Of a DNA stretch of 64,000 nt, positions 11,106 to 20,279 are shown in pieces. The DNA is from Bacteroidota bacterium. GTDB lineage: Bacteria > Bacteroidota > Ignavibacteria > Ignavibacteriales > Melioribacteraceae. Location: contig JAKAKD010000030.1 in the NCBI GenBank assembly GCA_021824635.1, positions 216,214 through 280,213 on the forward strand, read 5' to 3'. The translations under genes and the position numbers were made by a program. Each line of letters begins with the position of its first letter. Position 1 is the stretch's first letter. The notes under the pieces were generated by a model, which did no database searches, was not told the origin of the DNA, and worked only from the letters and a program-made list of their open reading frames with translations.

Positions 11106-11381
11106 ATGAAAAAAATAATGTCCGTTATAGTATTTGCTCTTGTTGATGTAGTCTGTTTTCTTCAAGGCGGTGTAATTTTAGCTTATGCCCTTCTTCATTT
11201 AAGTTACAAAGTTGAGGTTGTCCGAGGTGAAGGACTCACTACATTGGAGATGCAGAATCTTCAGGTAGCAATAGGTGGATATTATTATTACTCGGACCAA
11301 TATGTTAAAGTTGCTCTCATAGGAACTGCCTTACTGATTACCGGCTTTTTAATGAGAAACTGGCGAAAAAGTTTCGATTAG
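11106..11381 (+). CDS. Small two-helix membrane protein, unknown function
   Basis: A 91-residue protein with one hydrophobic helix near the N-terminus (about residues 4-27) and another near the C-terminus (about 66-83), joined by a polar, tyrosine-rich stretch (GGYYYYSDQYVK) and ending in a basic tail. The ATG follows a GAGG ribosome site by 5 bases. It begins 28 bases after the tRNA and may share its promoter. I recognise no family. A weak hairpin terminator follows before the OmpA-type gene. Confidence 0.6.
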   Translation: MKKIMSVIVFALVDVVCFLQGGVILAYALLHLSYKVEVVRGEGLTTLEMQNLQVAIGGYYYYSDQYVKVALIGTALLITGFLMRNWRKSFD

Positions 11382-11394
11382 GATTTTAGAATGA

Positions 11395-11431
11395 TAGACT
11401 TGTGAATAAAATTGTAAGTCTAGGATTTTTT
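11395..11431 (+). terminator. Probable terminator after the small membrane protein
   Basis: TAGACTT (11395-11401) pairs with AAGTCTA (11416-11422) across a 14-base loop and is followed by GGATTTTTTATT. The stem is short and AT-rich, so the call is moderate. Confidence 0.5.
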
Positions 11432-11469
11432 ATTGAAGAACTTATTTACTAATAAATATGGAGTACCTC

Positions 11470-12984
11470 ATGAATCAAAAAATAAGAACAACAAAATTGT
11501 TGTACAGTCTTATTTTTGTAATGCTGTGTGCAGTAAGCACATCAGCTCAAACTTCCTTTAACACTTTTAAGGATTTCGGTTATAAAGGCGGTTTCCAGAT
11601 TAACGGCGTTTTGCCAACTACAGAGTTTGAAAGCGACAACGGGTTATCTCTTTCCTCTTATTTATTAAAGGGATTTTTCAGATTTGAATTATCAAAGGAT
11701 TTCCAGGCAGAATTAAGTGCCGGTTATGGAAACCTTTCAGGTGATGGCGGAACATACTATAAACCAAGCTCACAATACGAAACTTCCATTATTCCAATCG
11801 AGGCAAGATTACTTTACACACCATTCGATTTAGAGGATTGGAATCCTTATTTCTACGCCGGAATTGGTTTGTTGAATTATGATGTAACTAAAAAACCACT
11901 CGCTGTTTCGCCAGCTGCAGTTAGCGCAAATGGCTGGACAGGTGTTATTCCAATTGGTGTTGGAACTGAAATAAAATTATCAGATGAAATTGCTCTTGAT
12001 GTAAGTCTTGGATATAATTATTCGCTTACAGAAAATTTAAATTATTATAAGATACCAAGCACAACTAATGATGGCTATATCAGTTTAGGATTAGGTCTTT
12101 CATTCTCCAATGAGAGTTTAAATACTGATAAAGATCACGATGGTTTGACAAGACGCGAAGAATTAGCCCTTGGAACCGATCCGAACAATGCAGATACAGA
12201 CGGCGACGGATTAAAAGACGGTGAAGAAGTAAACAAATATTTAACAAATCCACTTAAAGTTGATACTGATGGAGATGAATTAAGTGATGGCGATGAAGTA
12301 ATGAAATATAAAACCGATCCGTTAAAAGCCGATACTGATGGTGATGGTTTAAATGATGGTGATGAAGTGTTGAAATACAAAACTGATCCACTTAAAGCAG
12401 ACACAGACGGCGACGGATTAAAAGACGGTGAAGAAGTAAATATGTTCAAAACAAATCCATTAAATGCAGATACCGATGGCGATGGTTTGAATGACGGTAA
12501 AGAAGTATTGAAATACAAGACCGATCCTTTAAAAGTAGATACAGACGGCGGTACGGTTGGTGACGGCATTGAAGTTAAACGCGGAACAAACCCGCTGGAT
12601 CCAAGTGACGACGTTCCGGTTACGGTTGTTGAAAAAGAAATGACTTTTGATTTTGTTCACTTCGGATTTAATCAAACTACCTTAACTAAAAAAGATAAAA
12701 AAATTCTTGACAATGCTTATGAAGTATTAAGTAAGCTAAACGATGCAAAAATCAATTTAAGCGGACACACAGATTCCATAGGCAGTGAAAAATACAATAT
12801 GAAACTTTCTATCAAGAGAGCAAATGTTGTTCAGAAATATTTGGTTAAGAAAGGTATCAGCGAGAGCCAAATTACTGCCGAAGGATTTGGAAAGACAAAG
12901 CCAATTGCATCAAATAAGACTGCAAAAGGTAGAGCGGAAAATAGAAGAACAGAGATAACCGCAAAGTATATGGAAAAGAAATAA
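11470..12984 (+). CDS. OmpA-family outer-membrane protein with TSP type-3 calcium-binding repeats
   Basis: Three parts follow a signal peptide ending at about TSAQ. First is a beta-barrel-like domain of about 190 residues, rich in alternating aromatic strands. Second is a Ca2+-binding thrombospondin type-3 repeat stalk with six near-identical 23-residue units (core DTDGDGLxDGxEV). Third is a C-terminal OmpA domain that binds peptidoglycan ([14 protein letters not shown], then [11 protein letters not shown]). The protein probably anchors the outer membrane to the wall. The ATG at 11470 is chosen over 11458 because GGAG lies 6 bases upstream and it starts directly at the signal peptide. A strong terminator follows. 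Confidence 0.9.
   Translation: MNQKIRTTKLLYSLIFVMLCAVSTSAQTSFNTFKDFGYKGGFQINGVLPTTEFESDNGLSLSSYLLKGFFRFELSKDFQAELSAGYGNLSGDGGTYYKPSSQYETSIIPIEARLLYTPFDLEDWNPYFYAGIGLLNYDVTKKPLAVSPAAVSANGWTGVIPIGVGTEIKLSDEIALDVSLGYNYSLTENLNYYKIPSTTNDGYISLGLGLSFSNESLNTDKDHDGLTRREELALGTDPNNADTDGDGLKDGEEVNKYLTNPLKVDTDGDELSDGDEVMKYKTDPLKADTDGDGLNDGDEVLKYKTDPLKADTDGDGLKDGEEVNMFKTNPLNADTDGDGLNDGKEVLKYKTDPLKVDTDGGTVGDGIEVKRGTNPLDPSDDVPVTVVEKEMTFDFVHFGFNQTTLTKKDKKILDNAYEVLSKLNDAKINLSGHTDSIGSEKYNMKLSIKRANVVQKYLVKKGISESQITAEGFGKTKPIASNKTAKGRAENRRTEITAKYMEKK
12190..12603 (+). repeat. Tandem 69-bp repeats encoding TSP type-3 units
   Basis: Six units of 69 bases (23 codons) encode A/VDTDGD-G(L)-(K/N)DG-EV... The last unit is diverged ([10 protein letters not shown]). 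Units 1 and 4 share long identical DNA stretches (around 12190-12225 and 12397-12432), which suggests recent duplication or gene conversion within the gene. Confidence 0.85.
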
Positions 12985-13009
12985 ACTTAGAGTTGGCAGT
13001 TATAAAAGA

Positions 13010-13033
13010 CCCCGGCAAATGCCGGGGTTTTTT
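13010..13033 (+). terminator. Strong rho-independent terminator after the OmpA-type gene
   Basis: CCCCGGC-AAAT-GCCGGGG (13010-13027) is a perfect 7-bp GC stem followed by TTTTTT, 25 bases after the stop. The upstream AAAAGA could let it act weakly on the convergent gene too. Confidence 0.92.
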
Positions 13034-13048
13034 ATTTTGGAAATAATC

Positions 13049-13759
13049 TTATTGTAACTTGTTGGGATCTAATCCATGTTCGTTAAATAGGTCACGATAC
13101 TTAGAAGAAACCATCCGCTTAAATTCATCCACACTATCTAAGAGTTTAACTAAAGAAATATCACCGCCAAATTTGAAATAGTAATCCGCCAGCTGTTCTA
13201 AATAAATTTCAGTAAGCTTAGATATTGTTTTATATGAAACCGACGTCTCAAAATCTAGTTGCCCTAATTCTTCCAATTCCTCGGGACGAATTACCTCTTC
13301 TTCATCTAGCAATGAAAAGTCTTCAATATTGTTTTCAATTTCATTTCGCCTTGTCCAGATTCTGGCAAGTTGCAGTAAAACAGAGACTATCTCTTTAAGT
13401 TTTTGTTCGCGGCTAAGTTTTATATCGTCTAATGTTTTTTCTCTAAGAGTATCGTTAATAGCGGCAATCTGAAATTTATCCAGTATTTCCGAAAGCTTAT
13501 GAGGCGAGTCCTGCCCAATAACCATCTCCTTAAATTTGTGCTGAATATTTTCGTTGAAAGCAATCTGAGCATCATTCTCTATTTTATTGGTTATAAGGAG
13601 TTCCAAAACCTCCTCTTTACGATCCGGATATTTTCTTTGTAAATATTCTTCAGTGTAGTCAAAACTGTTGTAATCAAGAGAAGGATCATCCATCAAACTG
13701 ACTAAATAGGATTTAAGTTTGAGGAGAATAACAAATAGTTCAAATTGTTCTGAAGCCAT
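13049..13759 (-). CDS. Hypothetical helical protein next to MgtE
   Basis: 236 residues, strongly acidic and predicted almost entirely helical, with no signal peptide or membrane segment, so probably cytoplasmic. Visible features are a Glu-rich stretch (LLDEEEVIRPEELEELGQLD) and KxxLSREQKLKEIVSVLLQLARIW. I do not recognise the family. The helical, acidic composition loosely recalls ScpA-like proteins but no ScpA signature is present. It starts 28 bases after the MgtE gene on the same strand, so the two are probably co-transcribed. A link to magnesium transport would be inference only. Confidence 0.55.
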   Translation of the reverse strand: MASEQFELFVILLKLKSYLVSLMDDPSLDYNSFDYTEEYLQRKYPDRKEEVLELLITNKIENDAQIAFNENIQHKFKEMVIGQDSPHKLSEILDKFQIAAINDTLREKTLDDIKLSREQKLKEIVSVLLQLARIWTRRNEIENNIEDFSLLDEEEVIRPEELEELGQLDFETSVSYKTISKLTEIYLEQLADYYFKFGGDISLVKLLDSVDEFKRMVSSKYRDLFNEHGLDPNKLQ

Positions 13760-13787
13760 TTTAGTCTCTATTTTTTTATAAAACCCA

Positions 13788-15155
13788 CTATAACAAAATA
13801 ATCAACGCAATTGAGAAATAAATTATCAATCCGGTAACGTCAACAAGAGTAGCAACAAAAGGAGCAGAAGAAGTTGCCGGGTCAAATCCAAGTCTCTTAA
13901 TAATCAAAGGAAGCATTGAACCCATTAACGTTCCCCAAGTAACTACACCAACCAAAGAAAAACTTACAGTGAGAGCAAGTAAAAACCATTGGCTTCCGTA
14001 AACATGTCCCACCGATTGCCAAAGTGAAATTCTTAAAAAACCAATTAGTGCAAGAATAAGACCCAAAATAAAACCAGTCAGGATTTCTCTTCTAAAAATG
14101 AAGAACCAGCTTTTTAAAGTTACTTCTTTTAATGCAAGTGCTCTTATAACGAGTGTTGTAGCCTGTGAACCTGAATTTCCTCCGCTGGAAATAATTAATG
14201 GTATAAAAAGAGCTAATAAAACTACTCTTTGAATTTCATCCTGGAAAAATTGCATTGCCGATGCAGTTAACATTTCGCCTAAGAAAAGAATGCTTAACCA
14301 GCCGGCTCTTTTCTTAATCATCTTAAATAAAGAAATATCCGGATATGGCTCGTCTAAGGCTTCAACCGCTGCGATTTTTTGTATATCTTCTGTAGCTTCT
14401 TCTTCAGCAATATCCAAGACATCATCAATGGTTACAATTCCAACAAGCACACCGCTTGTGTCCGTAACCGGCAAAGCAATTCTATCATATTTTTTGAAAA
14501 TTTCTACCGCAGATTCTTGATCATCATTCACTTTTAATGCGACAAAATTATAATCCATTAAATCGCTTACTTTATCTTCAAGCGGAGATAAAAGAAATTC
14601 GCGGATTGTAATATCATCAATCAAAATACCTTTTTCGTTTACAACGTAAACCACATTCAGAGTCTCACTATTTTTCCCATATGTCCGGATGTAATTAAGT
14701 GTCTCTTGCACTGTCCAATGTTGTTGTGCAGCAATATAATCGGGTGTCATCAAACGGCCGATGCTGTTTTCGGGATAGCCGAGAAGTTGCAGCGAAATTC
14801 TTCTTTGTTCCGGAGATAAGTATGTAAGCATCTGTTTAACTACATTTGGCGGCACCTCTTCAAATAGCGCGGTTCTATCATCATCCGCCATTTCGTTTAG
14901 AATTGAAGAGATATCTTCTTTACTAAGAAGTTGAATCAAACTTAATTGCGCATCAACATCAAAATATTCGAACACATCTGCCGCTAAATCTTTAGGGAGA
15001 AGACGGAAAAATATTGCTTGTTCGTTCTCAGGTAATGATAGGAAAAGATCGGCTATGTCAATAGGCATCCAATCCACTAAGATTTCCTTGAGCGCGGTAA
15101 ACTGTCTATTTTTAATTAAATCTGTTATTTCGGGTTTGAGTAGCTGTGAAAGCAT
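13788..15155 (-). CDS. mgtE: Magnesium transporter MgtE
   Basis: A homodimeric Mg2+ channel of the inner membrane (455 residues, normal length). The N-terminal superhelical domain (about 1-130) is followed by two CBS domains (about 135-255) that sense cytosolic Mg2+, a plug helix and five membrane helices (about 285-455). Seen are GNSGSQATTLVIRAL in the first pore helices and DPATSSAPFVATLVDVTGL near the end, both family signatures carrying the pore Asp. A GGAGG ribosome site lies before the ATG inside the palindrome TCCTCCGGAGGA. I see no M-box-like leader in the 146-base gap upstream. Confidence 0.95.
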   Translation of the reverse strand: MLSQLLKPEITDLIKNRQFTALKEILVDWMPIDIADLFLSLPENEQAIFFRLLPKDLAADVFEYFDVDAQLSLIQLLSKEDISSILNEMADDDRTALFEEVPPNVVKQMLTYLSPEQRRISLQLLGYPENSIGRLMTPDYIAAQQHWTVQETLNYIRTYGKNSETLNVVYVVNEKGILIDDITIREFLLSPLEDKVSDLMDYNFVALKVNDDQESAVEIFKKYDRIALPVTDTSGVLVGIVTIDDVLDIAEEEATEDIQKIAAVEALDEPYPDISLFKMIKKRAGWLSILFLGEMLTASAMQFFQDEIQRVVLLALFIPLIISSGGNSGSQATTLVIRALALKEVTLKSWFFIFRREILTGFILGLILALIGFLRISLWQSVGHVYGSQWFLLALTVSFSLVGVVTWGTLMGSMLPLIIKRLGFDPATSSAPFVATLVDVTGLIIYFSIALIILL

Positions 15156-15301
15156 ACCAACCTCCGGAGGATGATAGGTTTGAGAAAAACAATTTCAAAT
15201 TTCGTAGCCGCAATCTAAAGCAGAATAACTAAATTTCCGAAAAGAAACTTGTGTGAAGCAAAATTATTTACAGATTGTTAAAAGAAGTGATGTGTAAATT
15301 A

Positions 15302-16216
15302 TTATAAGTTTAGTTCTTTCTTCATCAGTTCAAAACTAGTCTCTATTGAATACGGCTTATAGCCTAACTCTGTTTCCGCTTTTAGTGTTATGAGTCCCGA
15401 TTTAAGAGGGCGCGCTGCCTGTTGTTTCAATTCTTTAGTAAAAATAGGATGAATTAACGATTCATCGAGACTGAAATATTTTGCAATGCGCAGAGTGAAA
15501 TCAAATCTTGATAGCATTTCAATACCGCCAATATTAAAGATTCCCTCTTTCTTTAACTCAATAACTTTATTGATGGCAGATACTATGTCATCTATATACG
15601 TTGGGTTGCCAATCTGATCTGTAACTATCCGAATTATTTGGTTAGAGCGCAATGAAGTTATTACCCATTTCACAAAATCCGCGCGACCATATTTAGTCGG
15701 ACCATATAAAACATTTGTACGTAAAATTGTAAAGCGCGTACCGCTTGTCCGTATAGAATTTTCACTTGCAAGTTTTGTTCTTCCATAATAGCCAATGGGA
15801 CATGGTTTGTCTTCTTCGGTATACGGTCCTTCCTTCCCGTCATAAATATAATCTGTAGAGATATGAATTAAATGCGTATCAATAGTATTGCAATAGTGCG
15901 CAATATATTCGGGACCGTTAACATTAATTTTCCATGCAATTTCTTTTTCAGTTTCAGATTTATCAACGTTTGTATAAGCAGCTGTGTTAATCACAAAATC
16001 CGGAAAGAACTCAAGTATGATTTCACGAACTTTATTTTTTTGCGTTATATCCAATTGCTTATAATTAATTTCCGGAATGAGAGAATCATTTTCTACCGAA
16101 GCGCAAAGGAGTTCAATTTTATCATTGTTGCGGAAGAATTCTACTAACCGCTGTCCTAACATTCCGTTAGACCCGATAATCAAAATTCTCTTTTTTATAA
16201 TATCACCGTTAATCAT
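15302..16216 (-). CDS. rfbD: dTDP-4-dehydrorhamnose reductase family protein (RmlD-like)
   Basis: An extended short-chain dehydrogenase of 304 residues. The NAD(P)-binding motif GSNGMLG is at residues 15-21, the catalytic YxxxK is Tyr144/Lys148 in YYGRTK, and HISTDYIYDGKEGPYTEED is the RmlD-type active-site strand. RmlD reduces dTDP-4-keto-rhamnose to dTDP-L-rhamnose. RmlC lies 3.5 kb away, but RmlA and RmlB are not in the window. The gene overlaps the sugar kinase upstream by 8 bases, so the two are coupled. A related reductase acting on another nucleotide sugar cannot be excluded. Confidence 0.82.
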   Translation of the reverse strand: MINGDIIKKRILIIGSNGMLGQRLVEFFRNNDKIELLCASVENDSLIPEINYKQLDITQKNKVREIILEFFPDFVINTAAYTNVDKSETEKEIAWKINVNGPEYIAHYCNTIDTHLIHISTDYIYDGKEGPYTEEDKPCPIGYYGRTKLASENSIRTSGTRFTILRTNVLYGPTKYGRADFVKWVITSLRSNQIIRIVTDQIGNPTYIDDIVSAINKVIELKKEGIFNIGGIEMLSRFDFTLRIAKYFSLDESLIHPIFTKELKQQAARPLKSGLITLKAETELGYKPYSIETSFELMKKELNL

Positions 16217-17084
16217 TCAGTCTAATTTTTCTTTTTATTGTTAAATTTTTTGTTGCAGCAGCAATAGCTCCGGCTTTATTTGCCAGCCAAAGCGATTTGC
16301 CAACATCTCTTTCAGAAATATATGAATAAAAGAAGACCGCCCCAAAAATATCACCGCAACCGATTTTATTTACTACATTAACTTGTTCGGCTTTAAGGAT
16401 GAAAGATTTAATTTCTCCGTTTTCGATGAAATAAGTTTGTGCACCTTTTTCTCCTTTTGTAATAATTATTATTCGAGGTCCAAATTGGAAAATCTCTTTT
16501 GCGCAATAAAATTCTTCTCTGTCTTGAACAATTGTTTTAAGTTCGTTCTCGTTACATTGAAGAATATTTATGTTAGCCAGCCATTCTTTGATATGTGGAA
16601 CCGGTCGGAATTTCCGGTCCATATTCGCATCTACACCACGCGAAAGTGTATGAATATCAAAATAGATTGTTCCTTTGAAATTTTTTCGAATAGTTTTAAG
16701 TTGATCGAGAGAAAGATCAGAACCGGTTATCATGTTGATTAATATTCCGTCAAACTGATTCCAGTCTTTTACATTATCTATTGTAAGTTTTGATGACAAA
16801 TTTTTATACGTTTCTTCCCGTTCGCCGGAGCCTGACGTTTTAAGAATTACCTCCGGCATATTTTCAACTGTGTTGACAAATGTCTGATTTACTCTTGAAT
16901 ACAATGTCTCAAACAAGTGGAATGAATCCTCGTTCCGACATGTAAGAAGAAAAACCTCATCTTCTTTTTCGGCTAAAGATAAAATTCCGAGTACTGAATA
17001 AAATATTCCACCGGGCTTTGAGATCTCTTTATCAAGCTCTTCAAAATGATCAATTATTGAATGTCCTATAAGCAAAATTTTCAT
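16209..17084 (-). CDS. PfkB-family carbohydrate kinase
   Basis: A ribokinase-like kinase of 291 residues. The phosphate-binding and catalytic motif near the C-terminus is NKIGCGDIFGAVF with the catalytic base Asp245. Upstream are IIIITKGEKGAQTYF and an N-terminal GGIFYSVLGILSLA, which correspond to the PfkB sugar-binding region. Family members phosphorylate sugars, nucleosides or related alcohols; the substrate is not evident. The usual DTxGAGD signature is altered (Cys for Ala). Translational coupling to an RmlD-like reductase suggests a role in making an activated sugar for the envelope (inference). Confidence 0.8.
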   Translation of the reverse strand: MKILLIGHSIIDHFEELDKEISKPGGIFYSVLGILSLAEKEDEVFLLTCRNEDSFHLFETLYSRVNQTFVNTVENMPEVILKTSGSGEREETYKNLSSKLTIDNVKDWNQFDGILINMITGSDLSLDQLKTIRKNFKGTIYFDIHTLSRGVDANMDRKFRPVPHIKEWLANINILQCNENELKTIVQDREEFYCAKEIFQFGPRIIIITKGEKGAQTYFIENGEIKSFILKAEQVNVVNKIGCGDIFGAVFFYSYISERDVGKSLWLANKAGAIAAATKNLTIKRKIRLND

Positions 17085-17182
17085 TGCATTAAAAAAAACG
17101 TATTTTGAACGTAATTATAAATGTTATTGTTAAGATATAAAACAGTGAATTAGATTATTAAAAATAAAGATAGAAAGACAGA

Positions 17183-18310
17183 ATGAAAATTGGAATTACG
17201 TGTTATCCTACATACGGCGGCAGCGGTGTTGTAGCCACTGAACTCGGTTTGGCATTGGCATCACTCGGTCATCAAGTTCATTTTATCAGTTATGCCATTC
17301 CCCATAGACTAACCGGATTTTATGAAAATGTTTTTTTTCACGAGGTAGAACTTAGCACTTATCCATTATTTGAACACTCTCTCTATGATCTAGCTCTGAC
17401 GAGCAAAATGTTGGAAGTATTTGAGTTTGAAGATCTGGATTTAATGCATGTACATTATGCAATACCGCATGCTGTTAGCGCTTATCTTGCCCAGCAAGTT
17501 TTGCGCAAATCAAATAAACATTTAAAATTCATTACAACATTGCACGGAACCGATATTACACTTGTTGGTCTAGAGCCATCATTTATGCCTCTTGTTAAAT
17601 TCAGCATTGAAGAGAGCAACGGCGTTACCGCTGTTTCCCGCTTTTTGAAAGAAAAAACACTGACCAATTATAATATCGAAAAGGAAATTGAGGTTATTTA
17701 CAACTTCATTGATATTGATAAATATAAGAAACAGGACAGTGAACTTTTCCGCAAACATATAGCACCGGGCGGTGAAAAAGTTTTAGTTCATACTTCAAAT
17801 TTCCGGCAAGTCAAACGAGTTGGCGATACAATTCGCGTTCTTGAAAAAGTGAAAAAAGAAGTTCCCACAAAATTAGTACTTGTGGGTGACGGTCCGGACA
17901 GATCTGATTGTGAACGTCTTGTGAGAGAGCTCGACCTGCAGAAAGATGTTGTATTTCTTGGCAAGCAAGACGGTCTTGTAGAAATTTTGAATGCGTCTGA
18001 CCTATTTCTAATGCCGTCACAATCAGAAAGCTTTGGTCTCTCTGCACTCGAAGCAATGGCATGTGGAATTCCGGTTGTAAGCACTTCCGTTGGCGGATTG
18101 CCTGAATTAAATATTCAGAATGAGACCGGTTACATTGCAGAGATTGGAGATATTGACCGGATGGCTAGATATGCAATTGAATTACTGACTAACGAGAAGC
18201 GGTATAAAACATTTTCAAAAAATTCCCGCGACCGGGCAGTGAATAATTTTGATAAAAATCTGATTGTGCCAAAGTATGTTGAATATTACGAAAAAATTCT
18301 AAACTCATAA
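17183..18310 (+). CDS. bshA: N-acetyl-alpha-D-glucosaminyl L-malate synthase BshA
   Basis: A GT4 glycosyltransferase that joins GlcNAc from UDP-GlcNAc to L-malate, the first step of bacillithiol synthesis. BshA-specific blocks are visible: GITCYPTYGGSGVVATELG at the N-terminus, HVHYAIPHAVSAYLA, FITTLHGTDITLVG, and the donor-site motif SESFGLSALEAMACGIPVVS. Its length (375) is normal. It stands alone on the plus strand between minus-strand genes; BshB and BshC are not in the window. It implies bacillithiol as the low-molecular-weight thiol of this organism. An inverted repeat follows its stop. Confidence 0.95.
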   Translation: MKIGITCYPTYGGSGVVATELGLALASLGHQVHFISYAIPHRLTGFYENVFFHEVELSTYPLFEHSLYDLALTSKMLEVFEFEDLDLMHVHYAIPHAVSAYLAQQVLRKSNKHLKFITTLHGTDITLVGLEPSFMPLVKFSIEESNGVTAVSRFLKEKTLTNYNIEKEIEVIYNFIDIDKYKKQDSELFRKHIAPGGEKVLVHTSNFRQVKRVGDTIRVLEKVKKEVPTKLVLVGDGPDRSDCERLVRELDLQKDVVFLGKQDGLVEILNASDLFLMPSQSESFGLSALEAMACGIPVVSTSVGGLPELNIQNETGYIAEIGDIDRMARYAIELLTNEKRYKTFSKNSRDRAVNNFDKNLIVPKYVEYYEKILNS

Positions 18311-18328
18311 TTATCATCTGCTATTTTA

Positions 18329-18373
18329 GTGCTCGTGATCTTAATCTAATTATGCGGTCAAGATCATGAGCAC
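18329..18373. repeat. Inverted repeat between convergent bshA and ugd
   Basis: GTGCTCGTGATCTT (18329-18342) faces AAGATCATGAGCAC (18360-18373), matching except for one G-U-type pair across a 17-base spacer. It fills the gap between two convergent genes and could terminate both, although a long U tract is lacking. The words GATCATGAGC and CTTGATC recur in the gaps at 25990-26077 and 41011-41084. Confidence 0.75.
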
Positions 18374-18376
18374 AAA

Positions 18377-19705
18377 TCAAACACCGACCACTTTTCTACC
18401 GATGCTATAATAAATAAATCCCAGCTCTGTCATCTTTTTTGTGTCAAAAATATTTCGTCCGTCAAATATTATAGGAGAATTTAATTCAGATTTAATACGG
18501 TCAAAATCCGGATTACGGAATTCATTCCATTCAGTTAAAGTCAGAAGTGCATCTGCATCTTTAAGAACCGCATACTGATCTTGAGAGTATTCAATAATAT
18601 CATCTAAATAATATTTAGCGTTCTCCATTGCAGCCGGATCGTAAGCAGATACTTTTGCACCTAAGCGGATTAATTCTTTAATGATTGTTATAGAGGGTGC
18701 ATCGCGCATATCATCTGTATTTGGTTTGAAAGCCAGTCCCCAAACAGCAAACTTTTTACCTTTTATATCACGGTCGAAATGTTTCAAAACTTTCTTTACA
18801 AGAATTAGTTTTTGAAGCTTGTTAATTTCATCAACAACCTTGAGCAAACGCATTGGCGAGTTGTGTTCTTCTGAAGTTTTAATGAGCGCATTTACGTCTT
18901 TAGGAAAACAGGAACCTCCGTACCCGATGCCGGGGAAGAGAAATCTTTTTCCAATTCGAGTATCTGCGCCAATTCCCTTTCTTACCAGGTCAACATTTGC
19001 GCCAACGGACTCGCAAAAATTAGCGAGTTCGTTCATATAAGTTATGCGCATTGCAAGGTAAGAGTTAGCAGCATATTTTGTTACTTCGGAGCTTTCCGGG
19101 TCCATTTCCAAAATCGGATTCCCTTGACGGACAAACGGTTCATAGAGTGCACACATTTTTTCAAAAACTTTTTGAGTGCGTGTACCGACAACAATTCTAT
19201 CCGGTTTCATAAAATCATCCACGGCAAAACCTTCGCGTAAAAATTCCGGATTTGAAACTACCTCAAAATTTTTGATTCCATACTTTTCAATAATTTTTGT
19301 TAATCCGGCTGAGGTTCCAACAGGCACAGTGCTTTTATTTACGATAATCTTAAAATCGTTAGTCTCTGCAGCTTTTAAAATTTTTCCGATCTCTTCAACA
19401 ACTCCAAAAACATATTTCAGTTCTGCAGAGCCGTCTTCATCCTGCGGAGTTGGTAAACAAAGAAAGATCACTTCAGATTCAAGGACAGCTTTTTTAAGAT
19501 CGTCTGTGAAGATTATTCTTTTCTTCTCAATATTTCTATGGAACAACATTTCTAAACCGGGTTCATAAATTGGGATTACACCGGCGTTCAGTTTATTCAA
19601 TTTTTCTTGATTGTTATCAACACAGATAACATGGTTGCCCATTTCGGCAAAACACGTTCCGCTTACAAGTCCTACATAGCCAGTTCCAATTACAGATAAA
19701 TTCAT
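18377..19705 (-). CDS. ugd: UDP-glucose 6-dehydrogenase
   Basis: Oxidises UDP-glucose to UDP-glucuronate with two NAD+, supplying envelope polysaccharide. The N-terminal Rossmann motif is GTGYVGLVSGTCFAEMG (residues 7-23). NPEFLREG follows at 152-159, and the catalytic Cys266 lies in GIGYGGSCFPKD. The C-terminal UDP-binding domain carries WGLAFKPNTDDMRDAPS. The length of 442 residues is typical. The ATG has a GGGGTG ribosome site. It follows galE and rfbC on the same strand with 9- and 18-base gaps, forming a three-gene nucleotide-sugar operon. Confidence 0.93.
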   Translation of the reverse strand: MNLSVIGTGYVGLVSGTCFAEMGNHVICVDNNQEKLNKLNAGVIPIYEPGLEMLFHRNIEKKRIIFTDDLKKAVLESEVIFLCLPTPQDEDGSAELKYVFGVVEEIGKILKAAETNDFKIIVNKSTVPVGTSAGLTKIIEKYGIKNFEVVSNPEFLREGFAVDDFMKPDRIVVGTRTQKVFEKMCALYEPFVRQGNPILEMDPESSEVTKYAANSYLAMRITYMNELANFCESVGANVDLVRKGIGADTRIGKRFLFPGIGYGGSCFPKDVNALIKTSEEHNSPMRLLKVVDEINKLQKLILVKKVLKHFDRDIKGKKFAVWGLAFKPNTDDMRDAPSITIIKELIRLGAKVSAYDPAAMENAKYYLDDIIEYSQDQYAVLKDADALLTLTEWNEFRNPDFDRIKSELNSPIIFDGRNIFDTKKMTELGFIYYSIGRKVVGV

Positions 19706-19722
19706 TTTTCACCCCGTGAATA

Positions 19723-20271
19723 TTAGTAGAGAAAATCTTTTTCAATTTCTTTAAAAAGTTTAGCTTGTAAATCTTTTTCTGAAACGATCGGCTTCTCAAC
19801 TTTCCAATCAATGTTTAGAGAAGAATCGTTGAATAGAATTGCACGCTCGCTTTGCTTATTATAAAGTGAAGAACATTTGTAACTAAAAACCGCTGAATCG
19901 GAAAGTACAGAAAACCCGTGCGCAAATCCCGGTGGAATCCACAACTGATTTTTTGTTTCTTCATTTAGTTCTATTGCAAAATGTTTTCCAAAGGTCGGCG
20001 AGCCAAAACGAATATCAACGGCTACATCTAATACTTTTCCTAGAACTACACTGCATAATTTCCCTTGTGCGTATTGCCCGACTTGATAATGCAAACCCCG
20101 GACTGTTCCTTTTACAGATTTAGAAATGTTATCCTGAACAAAAGTTTTATCAATTCCGCCATCAGCAAATTTTTCAATGTTGAATGCTTCAAAGAAATAA
20201 CCGCGTTCATCATAAAAGATATCTGGTTTAACTACAATTAATCCGTCTATAAAAGTTTTTTCGAATTGCAA
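19723..20271 (-). CDS. rfbC: dTDP-4-dehydrorhamnose 3,5-epimerase
   Basis: A cupin-fold epimerase of the dTDP-rhamnose pathway (182 residues, normal). The motif GTVRGLHYQ carries the catalytic His61, and WIPPGFAHGFSVLSD and the Tyr-bearing VFSYKCS are the other conserved blocks. The start is a TTG at 20271 with TGAGGTGA 7-8 bases upstream, which fixes it. It lies between galE and ugd in one operon. With the RmlD-like gene at 15302 it supports dTDP-rhamnose synthesis; RmlA and RmlB must be encoded elsewhere. Confidence 0.93.
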   Translation of the reverse strand: MQFEKTFIDGLIVVKPDIFYDERGYFFEAFNIEKFADGGIDKTFVQDNISKSVKGTVRGLHYQVGQYAQGKLCSVVLGKVLDVAVDIRFGSPTFGKHFAIELNEETKNQLWIPPGFAHGFSVLSDSAVFSYKCSSLYNKQSERAILFNDSSLNIDWKVEKPIVSEKDLQAKLFKEIEKDFLY

Positions 20272-20279
20272 TCTTCACC

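Noticed and set aside
12135..12569. Long minus-strand open frame rich in Ser and Pro
   Set aside because: It is the antisense of the TSP type-3 repeats in the OmpA-type gene; its repetitive SPSVSAF pattern is a by-product of the repeat.
12190..12603. Regularly spaced repeats that could suggest a CRISPR array
   Set aside because: Period 69 with no unique spacers, in frame, and encoding calcium-binding units.
15156..15301. Mg2+-sensing (M-box) riboswitch before mgtE
   Set aside because: The gap is shorter than an M-box and I see no matching stems.
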